Positions 9,866 through 21,700 are shown, counted from the stretch's first letter. The stretch: 64,000 nucleotides of DNA from Chionoecetes opilio (GCA_016584305.1 JACEEZ010020338.1:216001-280000); one strand, 5' to 3'. Translations and numbers: made by a program. Notes: generated by a model not told the origin, from the sequence alone.

Positions 9866-11027
9866 TCAATCAATCAATCATTGGGGGCATATGCCAGGGG
9901 ACGCGTCGCCTCGCCCATCCTATGACGCCACTCCCGGGAATCACCACGCGCGAGCCCCAATGCAGGCTCCCTTCCCATAACAAGCCACTCTCGACAGGAA
10001 ACATCAACTTGCCCCAGCCACGAGCCTTGTGGGAGCCCCCTTGGCCTCCTCCACACCGGATTGTCTCTTACAGATACAACCCGGTAGGAAGGATCGGTTT
10101 CAGAGTAGCGTGCCACATGCCCAAATAGCCGAAGTTGGCGCTGACGGACTATGCAGGTAATAGGCCTCAATTCAGTCTTACGGTGCAATCGCTGATATGA
10201 CACGTAATCATTCCAGTAATACCCCATGATTCTGTGAAGACATTTATTACCAAAGGATTCGATTCGCCTCTTCACGTCGTTATTTAGTGTTCATGTCTCA
10301 CATCCATAGAGTAAGACAGGGATCACAAGTAACTTGAAGATCCGGATCTTTGTCCTTCTGCACAGGTACCACCAACGCCAAATACTCGTGTTGAGCGAGT
10401 CCATAACACTGTGGGCTATGCCAATCAGCGGTAAGACTTCCTGACGTGACCCGCCGTCATTCTGGACTGCACTACCAAGGTATGTAAAACTTTCCAGGAC
10501 AGTGTCTTCAAAACAAGGCGGCGGACGACGCAATTACCGGTCTACTCACAAACTTGCGCCGCCTACTTTCCCCCCAAAAAAAATGCAGGAGAAATGCAGA
10601 CTAGGTTTCTTTTATGAAAGAAATCACTAGGAAAATGGCCCATAAATATTGTATCGAAAGGAGTGAATTTGACCCTGAAAAACAGCCAGAATGCATATTT
10701 TAACACCTTCAAAGACGTGGGCTACCAGGAGACTAGGCGGCCCCCGGACCCCCGGCCTATCAAGCAGACTCTTAGCAGAGCCATGCTTCGCTCGGCTTTC
10801 AATCAATCTCCACCTCCTACTTTCTTCATTCCAACTCCTACTTTAAAAGAAAATTAAAACACTGCCAAGATCTTAATGACTTAGCCGCATGCATGAACAG
10901 ATTGTACCGTTTCATCTAATAAGCCTCCAAACACCTGGACCTAGGTTTTGAGCCAGGAGACATCCAAGTCCCAAAGGCTTTGCCTCCTCATGCAGCGACT
11001 CGAGAAACATCACCAGAACCTCCAGAA
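9866..11027 (-). pseudogene. 5'-truncated LINE, reverse transcriptase C-terminal part (copy 1)
   Basis: Minus-strand frames 10533-10291 and 10275-9874 give ESFTYLGSAVQNDGGSRQ, RTKIRIFKLLVIPVLLYG, RIESFGNKCLHRIMGYYW, RQRQLRLFGHVARYSETD and WRRPRGLPQGSWLGQVDV. This is the thumb and C-terminal region shared by a LINE family that recurs at 48118-49140. One stop/frameshift near 10285 separates the frames. The 3' end is a TGATTGATTGATTG tail (9866-9882 on the plus strand). Upstream RT text (ALHEEAKPLGL) resumes at 10870-11027 after an insertion. The catalytic RT motif is not present in this copy. Confidence 0.8.
10502..10868. mobile_element. Insertion inside LINE copy 1, hAT-like ends
   Basis: Relative to the uninterrupted copy at 48118-49140, about 365 bp are inserted between TTTCCAGGA and CCAAGATC. 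The insert starts CAGTGTCTTC and ends AAAACACTG, an imperfect short inverted terminus. Flanking sequence CCAAGA/CCAGGA is duplicated with one mismatch, compatible with a decayed hAT-type target duplication. A 64-codon plus frame inside has no recognisable domain. Confidence 0.5.
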
Positions 11028-11625
11028 TGATAATTGAATCAGTTAGGTAACACGTTGAGGGGGTGAAAATGGACGAGGACTGTGCGGATATTTTCTGAGA
11101 CACTGAATATTTTTTCCTCACCATTATAGTCTAATTGGTACTTTTTCTAATAAAAAAAAAAATCCCCAGAAAACACATTAAAAACTGTCTTTGTTTGTAA
11201 TTCTCATCACCAAATGCTAAGAACGTCATTTCCATTGATAACAATGTATCTCCATCAGAGAAAGCACTAAAACTTGGCCAGGAAAAAATAGTCTGTCACT
11301 CAGAAAACCAGGGAGGAAACAGAATTGTATAAAAACAAGTGTGCCCCGCCTCACATTCGACCGCCCGCTGCCGAGTGGTTCGCTCAGCCCCGCCCTGTCG
11401 GGATGATTAATACCCTAACCGAAACTAACCAAAAATCCTAACATGGGGGCTCAACCCCTTGTACCCCGTTGAGATTATTAACCGAACCGATCCCAACCTA
11501 ACCTCTTAATGGGGGGGGGGGGCTGGGACTCCAGACGGGGAGGGTGTGTCTATATGCGCTATTAGACAACTATATAATTTCTTCAATATAAGTATAAGTT
11601 TTAAAGGTTACACGACAATTGATTA
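11028..11625. other. Intergenic stretch, nothing recognised
   Basis: No open frame of note. It holds a G-run (11508-11522) and scattered CCTAACC words at 11400-11500. Both are common in the flanks here and do not define a gene. Confidence 0.5.
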
Positions 11626-11708
11626 ATACTGCACACTGCAGTAGGTTGTGGTGAAAATTTTCTAGTTTTTTATTTTTTCACCAAAACCTACTGCACAGTG
11701 CACAGTAT
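11626..11708. repeat. Short fold-back hairpin (about 30-bp arms)
   Basis: CACTGCAGTAGGTTGTGGTG (from 11635) is inverted at CACCAAAACCTACTGCACAG (11679-11698). The outer bases TACTG and CAGTA extend the pairing. The loop is about 18 nt of T-rich sequence. It borders the repeat complex to its right and may be one of its termini. Confidence 0.7.
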
Positions 11709-12920
11709 AATGAGCAAAAAAAAATATAGAAAACATAAGTCATAGCGGTAGCTACAGGGCAGTTCTCCTCCATTATAACCGTTGAGGAAAAAACATAGCC
11801 ATGCAGCCAAACGTGCCATCTCTAGGGTACCTGGAACTGTCGCCGTTTGGAATTCTCGCCAATGTCGGCGAGTGTTCCTTTTTTTCACGTCAGCAAAGTT
11901 CCAATTTTCGGAGACAATTCCAGTTCTTGATCTTGATATTACAGTACCCAATATATACATTTAATAAGCTTTTAACAGTGTTTCTGAATTCAAGGATTAA
12001 ATACAACAATAAATTGATCAGTTAGGTTAGGTTAGGTAACCAATGTTTAGGTTAGGTTAACAAACTAGCGGAAGGGGGGTCTGGGGGGGCAGTTACCCCC
12101 ATTTAAGTCAGGTTGTGCAACCATTGTCCATGTAGTTATTTTACTACACTGCAGTTTTATAGTGTTTTGGGACAATCGAAAAATGTGGTGCCCAATAATC
12201 AAATACATTATATTCGGTATTATTTTACACTAGGACAATAACACTACACAACTGGGAGTATGGGTTCTGCTTACCTTATTGAGATCTAAGAGACACTTTT
12301 TCTTTGAGTTTCCCGTCGCAAATCAATAGTTTCGGATATATGGAAGACTTTTTGGGGGAGGAATACGTTTGCTATATTTACAAAATGCTGGTTAAGGATA
12401 AGGATAAGTTAGGTTAGGTTAGTTTAAGTATAGGAATCAGAGGGGAAATCACCATAAAGCCTGTCGGATACCTAACAAAAATACCAAAAACTTTCCACCT
12501 CCATTTTTTCCTTTGAGTTTGCCAAACTTTAGTATTTTCCCCTTAGTTTTGCAAAAGTTTCAATTTTTCGGTTATTCTGGCTGTTTTCAGACAGGTTTTA
12601 TAGTGATTTCCCCCCTGATTAGTATACTTAGGTTAGCTTATATCAGGTCAATCTGTAAATTTCGTCTTCCCACCCAAAACCCCCGCATTCCTACCAGGTC
12701 CCCTTGATCGTAGGGGGGGGTTGAGGGGTAGAAATAAACAGGGGCATTTTCGATCGTTTTTATGGTGATTTTCGTGTGAAATACATTAAAAAACGACGGA
12801 ATATCATAGTTTGGTAATTATGGAGGAGAGTTTCACGTTCGTTTTCAGAGACACCAACTACTTTTTCTTGACCTACAATAGGTGCTTGTTCTAATGGTGC
12901 TAGTTTTATTTTGCGCAAAC

Positions 12921-12968
<48 letters not shown>

Positions 12969-13380
12969 AACCTAACCTTATGTTTTAACCTAACCCAACC
13001 TAACCTTACAGGTTTTAAAGAAACCTAACCTAACCTTAACCACAAAATATTATTTTTTTTTTTTTTTTTTTTTTTTATTGAGCGCAACTAGAGTAGTAGT
13101 GTACAGTATACCGAGCCAAAAAAAAATTTGAATTCGTGAGTAGTAAGGTCTGTAGCGTACGTGAAACTCTCCTCCATATTAACCCATAGGGTATTTTGAC
13201 CACCAAAGTGATTATGGTCCTACTAGATTAAAAAAAAATCCCTATATTCTTTTCTTTTTTATCTATTACAAGTGGAACTATCGCCGAAAGTTTCCGCGTC
13301 GGCGAATGTTCCACCGTCGTCGAGTTCTTGGTGTTTCGGCGAGAATTCCTATTGGCGACAGTTCCATAAACCACCTCTAG
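11690..13380. repeat. Repeat complex with direct and inverted copies of one motif set
   Basis: A segment around 11690-11790 (ACAGTATAATGAGCAAAAAA, TCTCCTCCATTATAACC) recurs in the same orientation at 13095-13195 (ACAGTATACCGAGCCAAAAA, TCTCCTCCATATTAACCC) and inverted near 12820-12920 (GGTAATTATGGAGGAGAG). GGAACTGTCGCC with GAATTCTCGCC at 11829-11860 is inverted at 13330-13370. So at least three diverged copies of one unit are packed here, two of them face to face around 12925-13080. Likely an old non-autonomous element that inserted into itself; the class is unknown. Confidence 0.5.
12925..13077. repeat. Poly-A run and poly-T run flanking CCTAACC-rich spacer
   Basis: An A-run (about 12926-12964) and a T-run (about 13052-13076) face each other. 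GCGCAAAC before the first and GAGCGCAAC after the second extend the inversion. The spacer has several CCTAACCTAACC words, the arthropod telomere pentamer, in too few copies to be a telomere. Confidence 0.8.
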
Positions 13381-13776
13381 CCAATCGAGACGCAAGATAG
13401 CTTTCCATTTCTTTCCCCGAACACGGTTTGCCACCACCAGATATGTACAGAAATATCAGTCATCCAGTCACTCACCTCTTGCACTTCCTAGATCTTTACC
13501 CTCTTTATCAACACTACTATTGTCTCTCTTGCACACGGTGCACTAAAAACACATGATGATGAACACAGTACACTGTACACATGCGCGTCACACTACTCAC
13601 GAGGCAACTGTAATGTATGTAAACAAACAACACAACAGGCAGAAAGCTACGGAACATTGGCGTCACTACGGCACACGCGGCATGCCTATAAAACCACAGA
13701 ATGATGTAACATTAAACTATGATCTTATCTTGATCAGATTGACAAAGCTAAAGGATAAATGAAATATAAACTGTCT

Positions 13777-14076
13777 TTATTGCAATTCAATGTGACTATA
13801 TATCTTTGCCGAGATTACCCCAAATATTATTTCCTTCAAAGGCATGAATTTCTTTAGAATTTCTTTTAATTTATGAATTTCCTGAGAAATTTCTTTGTAA
13901 GGGCCAAATTTATAAAATAATAAGATAAGTTCCTTAAAAAGCGGAAGCACTACCGACGCCCATGGGTGCGCTGATGCCATATAATCATATTCATTGAAAA
14001 TTTCTGCCAAACCGGGCGTTTCACTGCCAGACATTAAAATGCCAAAACCCCGCACATCAACAGTAAAAACAGTCAT
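13777..14076 (-). CDS. Candidate small ORF, unknown product, stop overlaps AATAAA
   Basis: The minus-strand ORF from ATG at 14076 encodes about 99 residues with balanced composition. It has no low-complexity run; a hydrophobic stretch (VVLPLFKELILLF) is followed by lysine-rich repeats around KEISQEIHKLKEILKKF. The frame is also open a few codons upstream, to a stop and an AG that could be a splice acceptor (ACAAG|TGG at about 14099). The stop codon TAA lies inside AATAAA, the polyadenylation hexamer, at about 13779-13784. No family is recognised. It could be a real short gene or last exon, or a chance ORF in A/T-rich DNA. Confidence 0.25.
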   Translation of the reverse strand: MTVFTVDVRGFGILMSGSETPGLAEIFNEYDYMASAHPWASVVLPLFKELILLFYKFGPYKEISQEIHKLKEILKKFMPLKEIIFGVISAKIYSHIELQ

Positions 14077-14099
14077 CCATACAGCACACGCGACCACTT

Positions 14100-15700
14100 G
14101 TGATTAGGGGTACAATCAGATCACGTTCTCGTCAACGTCTTCATTAAACTATGACTTCGTCAGCCATAGAAACTTTCATTCCCTTGTAGTAAGCCCTATA
14201 TATGTCCTACCCAAATCACAAGGTCCCCTCCACCTCGACAGCTTGCTGCTATACTACTCAGCCTAACTCAGAGAAGACTGAACGTGACTGATTATAATTG
14301 ATTAATGCACTCACAGCCTCACACTCGCACCTCGCTCCCGGGCCCCGTGATGTCCCTGTCAGGAACGCGTCACAGGTCACAGGAACTCACGTGTCAAAGG
14401 CGCCTTGAGGCATGTGGTTTGTATAAAGTGCCTTAGCTATTTCATCATATTCCTTTCCATAATTTTTTTTTCCCTCTTACTGTTTCATAAAAGATTTGTG
14501 TTACTTCAACTTTTTCTATATAGGCCTGCGTAGGCCTACTGAGTCCTCCATAGTTTTTCTATTTCCTTTTCCACACAAGCCTTTCCATTTCTTTCCATAA
14601 TTTCCAAGAAAGTAGCTACTTTGTCATTTTTTAGTGCAACTTTTTACATTTCTCGTTATGATAAAACGAGCGTTTAGTGGGATTTTTTTTTATTCACTCA
14701 GATAAAAAAGATGCCACAACTATTTTGAGTTAACATCTAGTTGTGAATTTTAATTTCACGTTGCTTCAAAGAGCGTGTGTGTTTAAGTCACTAATTCTAT
14801 GGTCATGCCATCAAATTAAGTTTTGAGGTGTAATAACTAATACATAGCTACTCTTATTCGATTATAAATTAAGAAGAAATTGTCTGAGTAAAAAGTAGTA
14901 ATACGAGTGTGTGCTTTTTCTTAGAAGTAGATTGGTTTACCCAAAAATTCCCTCTGTTATAATGCTCTGCACTTTACGAATAAGACCCTTACAGGCCAGA
15001 GCAATGATACTTACATTTCCACAAAGGCGTAAGAATACCATCTTCCATCCATCTGCACCTAACCATTGACCAGCATTTCACATCTTTTAATAAGTGTTTA
15101 CACCACTTAAGCGGATCTAGAAAGGTGGTTGGGAGGTAGACACTTCCCTCCTGAATAAGGGATCAAGAATCATTTAGAGCTACAAAGAAGTACTGTCCTT
15201 GTAGAAATATAGACCACAGGCTCCCAAATCACAGATGTAACCGAAAGGAAAGTCACACAGTTAACCTACGGATCATGGTGTAAATGGAGATCTGAGCTTT
15301 AAAAATCTAAACATTGAAATTACGACACCAAATTTATAGTTCTTTGGGTCATTAAAGAAAAGTTGTTGTAAATTGTAAGTTAACAATTTACAGCAGTTCG
15401 GAGAAATATACTTTAATATTTTTATGATAAAAGTGGAGCCGCAAAAATTTCATGTAAACTAAAGGAATACATATTCTTAGTGCAAATCCTTGAATCGTCC
15501 ATATCGACACAACATACAACACAATAGAACAGCCACACACAATACGCCAATCCATCTCAGAAACAATAAAATCCTATTCATCAAAACTTATCCAGTAGAA
15601 CCATAGCAGCGATGATAATAGCGTTAAAAGAATAATGAACAACTAAACCTGTAGCTTCTGTCTTCCTGAAGCTTCTAACGCCACCAAAAAAGTCAGAAAC
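14100..15700. other. Intergenic stretch, nothing recognised
   Basis: A/T-rich, unique-looking sequence. No frames above about 60 codons with non-repetitive content, no terminal inverted repeats and no tandem arrays were seen. Confidence 0.5.
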
Positions 15701-15752
15701 CAGAGTAAACATACTTTATTGGGTGGCGTGCAGTCTCTTATTCCTGCCTTAC

Positions 15753-15929
15753 CTGTTGCTGCCCGCCTTGTCAGATTGTGCCGTGAGGGGGGTGCGGGAA
15801 TGCTCGGTCTTTGCAGTCGAGGCAGCTGGCGACGAGGACTTTACTGGCGTCTCACTCTTGGATTTCCGACGAGGCGATTCTGAAATGAAGGATGCATTAG
15901 TTTCTTTTATCGATATATGAATACTCACC
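15753..15929 (-). CDS. Candidate host exon (Ser/Pro/Lys-rich protein) with 49-bp intron
   Basis: Minus strand. A 127-bp open exon (15879-15753) reads ESPRRKSKSETPVKSSSP, then AASTAKTEHSRTPLTAQS, an unstructured Ser/Pro/Lys-rich segment. It is bounded by a clean acceptor (TTCATTTCAG at 15880-15889) and a donor (AACAG|GTAAGG at 15753/15752). A second donor, ATG|GTGAGT, lies 49 bp upstream (15929/15928), which would make a very short intron and an upstream exon ending at 15929. Composition resembles linker regions of cytoskeletal or nuclear proteins; no family is assigned. It is the same strand and style as the exon at 35556-35918, so one long gene is possible but unproven. Confidence 0.4.
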
Positions 15930-16649
15930 ATTTTGTATTGTTACATTTAACGAATCTTTTTTCTATCCAAACAAAGCAAACCAGCTGCACGGTTGAGTTC
16001 CAGCTCCTTGCTATGCATGGAACTGAACAATAAGACAACTTTTGCATCTAATGTTCTACTAGGTACCTACTTAACGGTAAGTATACTAGAAAGTTCAATT
16101 ACATAATATAAATTCATTGTGTTTCTTTTAGAGAACTCATAATGAACACAAACCCTATCGTGACCAGCTACCCTCAGATACTGAATACCCACACAACTAA
16201 CTTTGTGAGCTTAAATGGCAAATACTTAAATTTGAAATCCACACCAAGTATTATTAAAGGTTTGTATGCACAAGGTAATGGTCATTGTTGATATAAGTAA
16301 ATAACAGAAAACTAACAGAAAAAGATTACAAAGGATTACAAAGGAAACACAAACCGCAACAGACCAATAGGTCCTTACAAGGCTGTTTGCTTTAAATACA
16401 CTACACTAACTAGATAATAAGAGCGAAAGGATAGGAAAGTAGAAGGCTCCTCCCCACCCACCCATCCATCCCTCCAGCCGAAGCTGGCCGGAAATGAAGT
16501 GATACCATGCAATATAGAAAAACTGCATGGAATTTGTGAGGAAAGTTGAAAGCTGTAATCTATGGCTAACTACTACTAGTTTGTGGGGGTAGGTTTAGTG
16601 CTTGATAGATAGGTCATGTTATGTGTGTTTTGTAATGGGGGGAACACAT

Positions 16650-17215
16650 TTGTGGAGGTTCAAGGGTGGTGCGGCACCCTTTGCCTGGCGCTTTCTTGGG
16701 AGGCAGCAGTCAATCAGGCCCCAGCTCCGTTCGATCCACTGCGGATTGTGTACTTTCCATGTAGGACGCCGTACACTCCAATGCCTCCTGCGGCAGTGAC
16801 CCCTGCTACCTTAAATCCCAATGGTGGTCACTAACTGTCAGGATCCTTACTGATCCACAGCCCGTCACAGGTCGAGAGTAGTAGTGGTAACCGTTAACTC
16901 GGGGCTATCTGTGTGTGTCATGAGGTCTAATGTATGTTGGTGTAGGCTCAGTGTGGAAGTTCAAGGGTGGTGCGGCAGCCTTGCCTGGCCTTTCTTGGGG
17001 GCAGCAGTCAATCAGGGCCCAGCTCCGTTCAATCCACTGCGGTAGTGCATTTTCCCAAGTAGGACGCCGTGCACTTCGATGCCTCCTGCAGCAGGGGACC
17101 CCTGGTATATAAATCCCGATGGTGGTCACTAACTGTCGGGGCCCTTACTGAACCACAACCCGTCACAGGTCAAAAGTTGTAGTAGTGACCGTTTACTCGG
17201 GGCTGTTGAGACTTT
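16650..17215. repeat. Two tandem ~300-bp repeats in the LINE 3' region
   Basis: GTTCAAGGGTGGTGCGGCA at 16659 and 16961 begin two head-to-tail copies. Both include GGCAGCAGTCAATCAG, CCCAGCTCCGTTC, AGGACGCCGT and GGTGGTCACTAACTGTC. Copies differ by point changes and small indels. Plus-strand frames of 60-72 codons over them (16602-16834, 16930-17112) are not coding. Confidence 0.85.
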
Positions 17216-20010
17216 ATGGGAGTGGTTGTGTAGACGCGACTCGCAATAAATTTCCGCAATGAGAGTAAGCTCAGAGGCTCGCAGATAAATTTATTATTCC
17301 GAGATAAACAGTGAAAACCCGGGGGATTTGATATGAAATATTATAAAGGGCCCGATTTTTAAATGATTCTATTGTATTTGAGTTACTACGTCTGAGGGCA
17401 GCCCATTCCATACGTTTACAACACGGTTGGTGAAGAAGTATTTTGCTTCGTTCGTTAAAAACCCGTTTCCTGCTTATTTTAAATCCGTTGTTTCTAGTTG
17501 AGCTTGACCGGTCTAGTGTGAAAAGATTTTCTGGGACAAACATTCGTAAACCCTTTTGAAGATTTTAAAGACTTCGATGAGGTCACCTCTTATCCTTCTT
17601 TTTGTTAGTGGGAATAAGTTAAGTTCTTTGAGCCGATTTTCGTACGATTTATTACGCAATCTAGGTATCATTTTGGTTACTCTGCGCTGTATTTTTTCTA
17701 GTTTATCTATGTCCTTTTTATAATAAGGTGACCAGAAATGTACACAGTATTCTAGATGGGGGCGAACAAGCGAGTTAAAAAGATGAGTATAACTTTTTCA
17801 GATTTGAAACTGAAAGTTCGTCCAATAAAGCCAACCAATTTATTTGCATTTTACTACCTCTTTTAATTTGGTTTATGGTTGAGATCTTTCGAGGTTATAA
17901 CCCCCTAATCTTTTTCTTTATCAACACTTGTTAGTTGGAAATCGTTCATCACGTAACTTTTAGAGGGTTGTTTTTACCGATATGTAGTACATGACATTTG
18001 TCAAGGTTAAAATTCTTTTGCCATGTTTTTGGACCATTCTGTTAGCGTGTTTAAGTCGTTTGTGTGAGTTGGCGCTGAGATTCTGCAGGGGCTATGTTGT
18101 GTTTTTCGTGTCATCAGCAAATTTCGATATTCTGCATGTGATTCCCTCATCAATGTCATTTATATATATTAGGAACAGGATAGGTCCGAGAACTGACCCT
18201 TTGAGGAACGCCACTATTAACACTGTCCAGTCAGAAGAATTTCCATTTATTACCACCCTTTGTTTACGATTTGACAGCCAGATTTCTATCCAATTTGAAA
18301 GATGGCCTGTTATACCATGAGCTTTTACTTTGCTAATGAGACGCTTATGGGGAAACTTTGGTCGAACGCTTTTTGAAAATTGAGGTAAACTACGTCTATT
18401 TGCCCTCGTGTTGTCGTACATTTTGAATAAAATTGTAAAAATAAAGTAAGTTTGAGAGGCATGAGCGTTTATTTCTGAATCCAGGGCTGCGAATCTTTAA
18501 TTATGTCATTTTCTTTTAAGAACTTAACGATTTTGTCTCTTATGAAAGGATTCCATTAATTTCCAGCAACTGATGTTAAACTGATTGGACGTAGTTTCCG
18601 GGGTGCGACTTGCTTCCTTTTTTTAAAAATGGGTGTGACATTTGCTAGTTTCCATTCGCACGGTACATTTCCGGTGAGTAAAGACTTATTAAATATGATG
18701 GAAAGTGGTTTTACTATTTCGTTCTTTGCTTCTTTTAATATGCGTGGCGAAATTTTGTCAGGACCAGGAGCTTTGTTAATTTTCATGTTCCTTATCGCGA
18801 GCAAAATGTCACATTCCTCAAAGGTTAATGAGCTGAGGCAAGTACCTTTATTCTGGGTTTTTGGGATGGGTTGATTTTGCGTGGTGTTTTCTACTGTGAA
18901 GACTGATGCAATAAAAAGTTATTTAGAGTATCCGCCATAGATGTTTCATTTTCTGTGTGTTCGCCATTTTCCACATCCAAAGTTTCCTGACCCAACTTCG
19001 CCATAGCCAACATATCGTTGACGTCATTACTTTTTCTTTTAACATAGCTGTAGAATTCTTTAGGGGTTGATTTGCTCATTTCGGCAATACGTACTTCAAA
19101 ATTTTTCTTGCTCTGCTTAATAAGTTTTTTCGTATTTCGTCTAATTCTGTCGAGATCGCGTTTGTCATCTTATTTTGTGTTTCTTTGTGTTTTTCATATG
19201 CACACATTTTAGCTGCAAGGCTGTCCTTGATTTCATGGGTTCACCATTTCGGTTTAATGTTTTGAAATGATCGCCTATATCGCATCGATATTGAGGATTG
19301 TATTGCTAAGTTAAGCTTACCGGTGAATTCATGCCATGCTACATTTATGTCGTTACTTTCTGAGATAACATTCCAATCGGTGTTCGTTAAGATTCTTTTT
19401 AGTTTTCTGAAGTCTGCCTTTCGATAGTCAAGAATTTCTTCTTTACTTTCGACTTCGCTTGTCTTACTGATGTTAATACTGCAAGTAATCGCCCGGTGGT
19501 CACTGTTACTAAATTCGGATCCGACGTTAACGTTACTGACAAGATTTTCGTTAGTTGTGAAAATAAGACCTAGAATATTATCGCCTCTTGTTGGTTGATC
19601 CACGTGTTGGTATAAAGCACTTTCTTGGAGATTTGAATAGAGAGTGTGCCCCGAATGTGTTGTAAGCGAGGCGCCCCAACTAGTTACGGGTATATTAAAA
19701 TCACCGAATATTACGCTTTGGTTTTGAGAACTAATTCCGCTATTTGTTCATAGAGTTCTTCGTCAATTGTATTTGTTTGAGCTGGAGGTCGAAAAAACAA
19801 GGCCAATTACTACTTTTTGAGAATGACGATTTAGTTGAACGAAAATTACATTACTGTTATCAGTTTCGTGCTTAGATACTACAAGGGGATGAAGGCAAGA
19901 CTTTATATACAACAATACACCTCCTCCTGCTCTTCGAAGTCTTTCTGAACTTAATAAGTTATACCCCGGTATCGCAAATTCAGCCAAAAAATCTCTATTG
20001 GTCTATTGGT

Positions 20011-20062
20011 CATTGGAATTTCCGAGTCATGGATAGATATCCATGACTCGGAAATTCCAATG
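20011..20062. repeat. Perfect 25-bp inverted repeat with 2-bp spacer, inside LINE endonuclease
   Basis: GAATTTCCGAGTCATGGATA and its exact inverse sit back to back around GA (20036-20037). The right arm carries the endonuclease text IGISESW; the left arm is an inverted duplicate of it. The next expected residues (NRDFLAEF) resume just beyond, so this is a local inverted duplication within the coding sequence that breaks the frame. Confidence 0.9.
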
Positions 20063-20767
20063 ATGTCGTATTGTTCTGAATAAACTAGTTCCTCTAGATC
20101 ATGAAATTTATTACGTATACTACGGGCATTAAAGTAACAAGCTTTAATATCGGGATGGGTAGTTGGGGCTTTGCGGAACTAGATTTTGGTACTTTGTGCG
20201 AACGAGAACTTACATTACGGGAACGAAAGCTTAGGTTGTTGTCGGAACCTCTACCTGTTGGGAGTTTTTTGGTTTGTAGTTAGTTACCGCGTCATTGAGG
20301 AGCCTACCGAGTCGTGCAGAACCAACTGAATTTAAGTGGAGACCATCGTTTCGGAAAAGAATCGGTTGGTTAAGATATTAGATAAAACTCTCGTGTAACA
20401 GGCTGAGTAATGTACACGTAGGCCTATTCACCAGAAGGACGGCGGCGGGGTGTTCTTTGCAGGTGTAAGGGAATCGATATAGATAAGTCACTTCCACATC
20501 CACATTCTCGAACAAGGACAACGATGATAATTATTTATAAGAATTCGCGAAATTCATTTGACTGAAACTTGACGAGTTGAAGAAATCGTCAAATCAAAAT
20601 GGGACAACTTCTCTCTCTCTCTCTCTTTCTGTGTGGGTATGCGTGTGCGTGCGTGAGTGCGTGAGGGTGTGTGTTTGAGTCCTGTGTCCAGCCTCGCTCT
20701 GTAATGAATGTCCTGCCGGCATTTGCTTATCATACACAATTTATAATTTTGCAGAAAAATGCGTTGA

Positions 20768-20968
20768 CACACACACACACACACACACACATGCACAGGC
20801 TATGTGGTCTGATCGGATGCGCCTCCGCGTTCAGTAGGTCAGTGGTTCAAGCCGCTGACAGCACAGGTTGTTACTGTTCCCCTTGAGCAAGGGAAAGGGT
20901 GTGTGTGGTGTATGAGGTCCCAGCCTTAAGCTAGCAATCGTAATTCCAGCTCGCGTGGGCAAGACCGT

Positions 20969-21019
<51 letters not shown>

Positions 21020-21036
21020 CACACACACACACCGTG
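20768..21036 (+). mobile_element. tRNA-derived SINE between two (AC)n tracts
   Basis: GGCTATGTGGTCTGATCGG (about 20799) resembles an A box, and AGTGGTTCAAGCCG (about 20840) resembles a B box (GGTTCAAGCC), at tRNA-like spacing. The body runs to about 20970 and then passes directly into a 60-bp (AC)n tract. A shorter (AC)n tract lies immediately upstream. No other copy of this SINE type is seen in the window. Confidence 0.55.
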
Positions 21037-21700
21037 ACTATTTATCAATAGTTTAGCAGATAGATATACACATTGAACAATTTGAATTTTACCTCCACCA
21101 AAACGCATGATTGAGAAAATTACTATAAAATATACCGAAAATATAAAAAAAAACGAAAGACAAGCACTAAAAAAATATAAATTAATAAACCTTTCACATA
21201 ATTATATAAAGCTAACATCTTGCTTAAAAAAAGACAAAAACTTTGTGTAGGAGGAAGAGGAAGAAGGAGGTCTGAATACTACAGAAGGCCCAGGAGGTTG
21301 GCGGGGCATTAATCTTTACATTCACTCCCCATTCACTCTCCTTTATAGGGATGGTGGGGGAGGTGTGCCGCCGTCCTGCCCCGTCCAACAAAGAATATAT
21401 GGTGAATACACAAGACCTAATCCGTCCGAAGAAGAAAACAAAATACGATACATTCATCAAGTGTCGAGTATGTAGAGACGAGCATTTTTCATCTTCCTGA
21501 TTGCATCATCTTTCATGATTCCTGATAAAGACTGCAATTGTCGGCACTGCTACGTTTGTTCTTTTTCTTTTTTGTTACGACATTCAAAGCCCTCAGAGGC
21601 GCACATCTCCAGATGTCAGTGACCTCCAGGGGGGGGTCCCGTTTTTTCCCCCGGGTCGCACCAAGCGAAGGAATCTCCAACCTTATCCTGCCAAGGCGGA
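21037..21700. other. Intergenic stretch, nothing recognised
   Basis: A/T-rich to 21240, then a mixed region with short open frames. No motif, terminal repeat or tandem array was found. Confidence 0.45.

Larger units (their letters stand above)
16330..20345 (-). pseudogene. Long CR1-like LINE, near full length, decayed
   Basis: Read on the minus strand from 20345. First comes the end of an SGNH-esterase-like ORF1 (DGLHLNSVGSARLGRLL, near 20340-20290), then apurinic endonuclease text (CYFNARSIRNKFHDLEEL, 20136-20083; AEFAIPGYNLLSSERLRR, AGGGVLLYIKS, to 19763; then SDHRAITCSINI near 19490). RT follows: MKINKAPGPDKISPRILK (18800), KLRPISLTSVAGN (18560), GSVLGPILFLIYINDID and the catalytic KFADDTK (about 18200-18105). 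The C-terminal segment FVPENLFTLDRSSSTRNN ends near 17280. Multiple stops and frameshifts inactivate it. ORF1 with a DGxHLN esterase block plus EN and RT is the CR1/L2-type layout. The 3' part, to about 16330, carries two tandem repeats of about 300 bp. Confidence 0.85.

Noticed and set aside
12960..13030. Telomere
   Set aside because: CCTAACC words are few, degenerate and embedded in a repeat complex; no long pentamer array.
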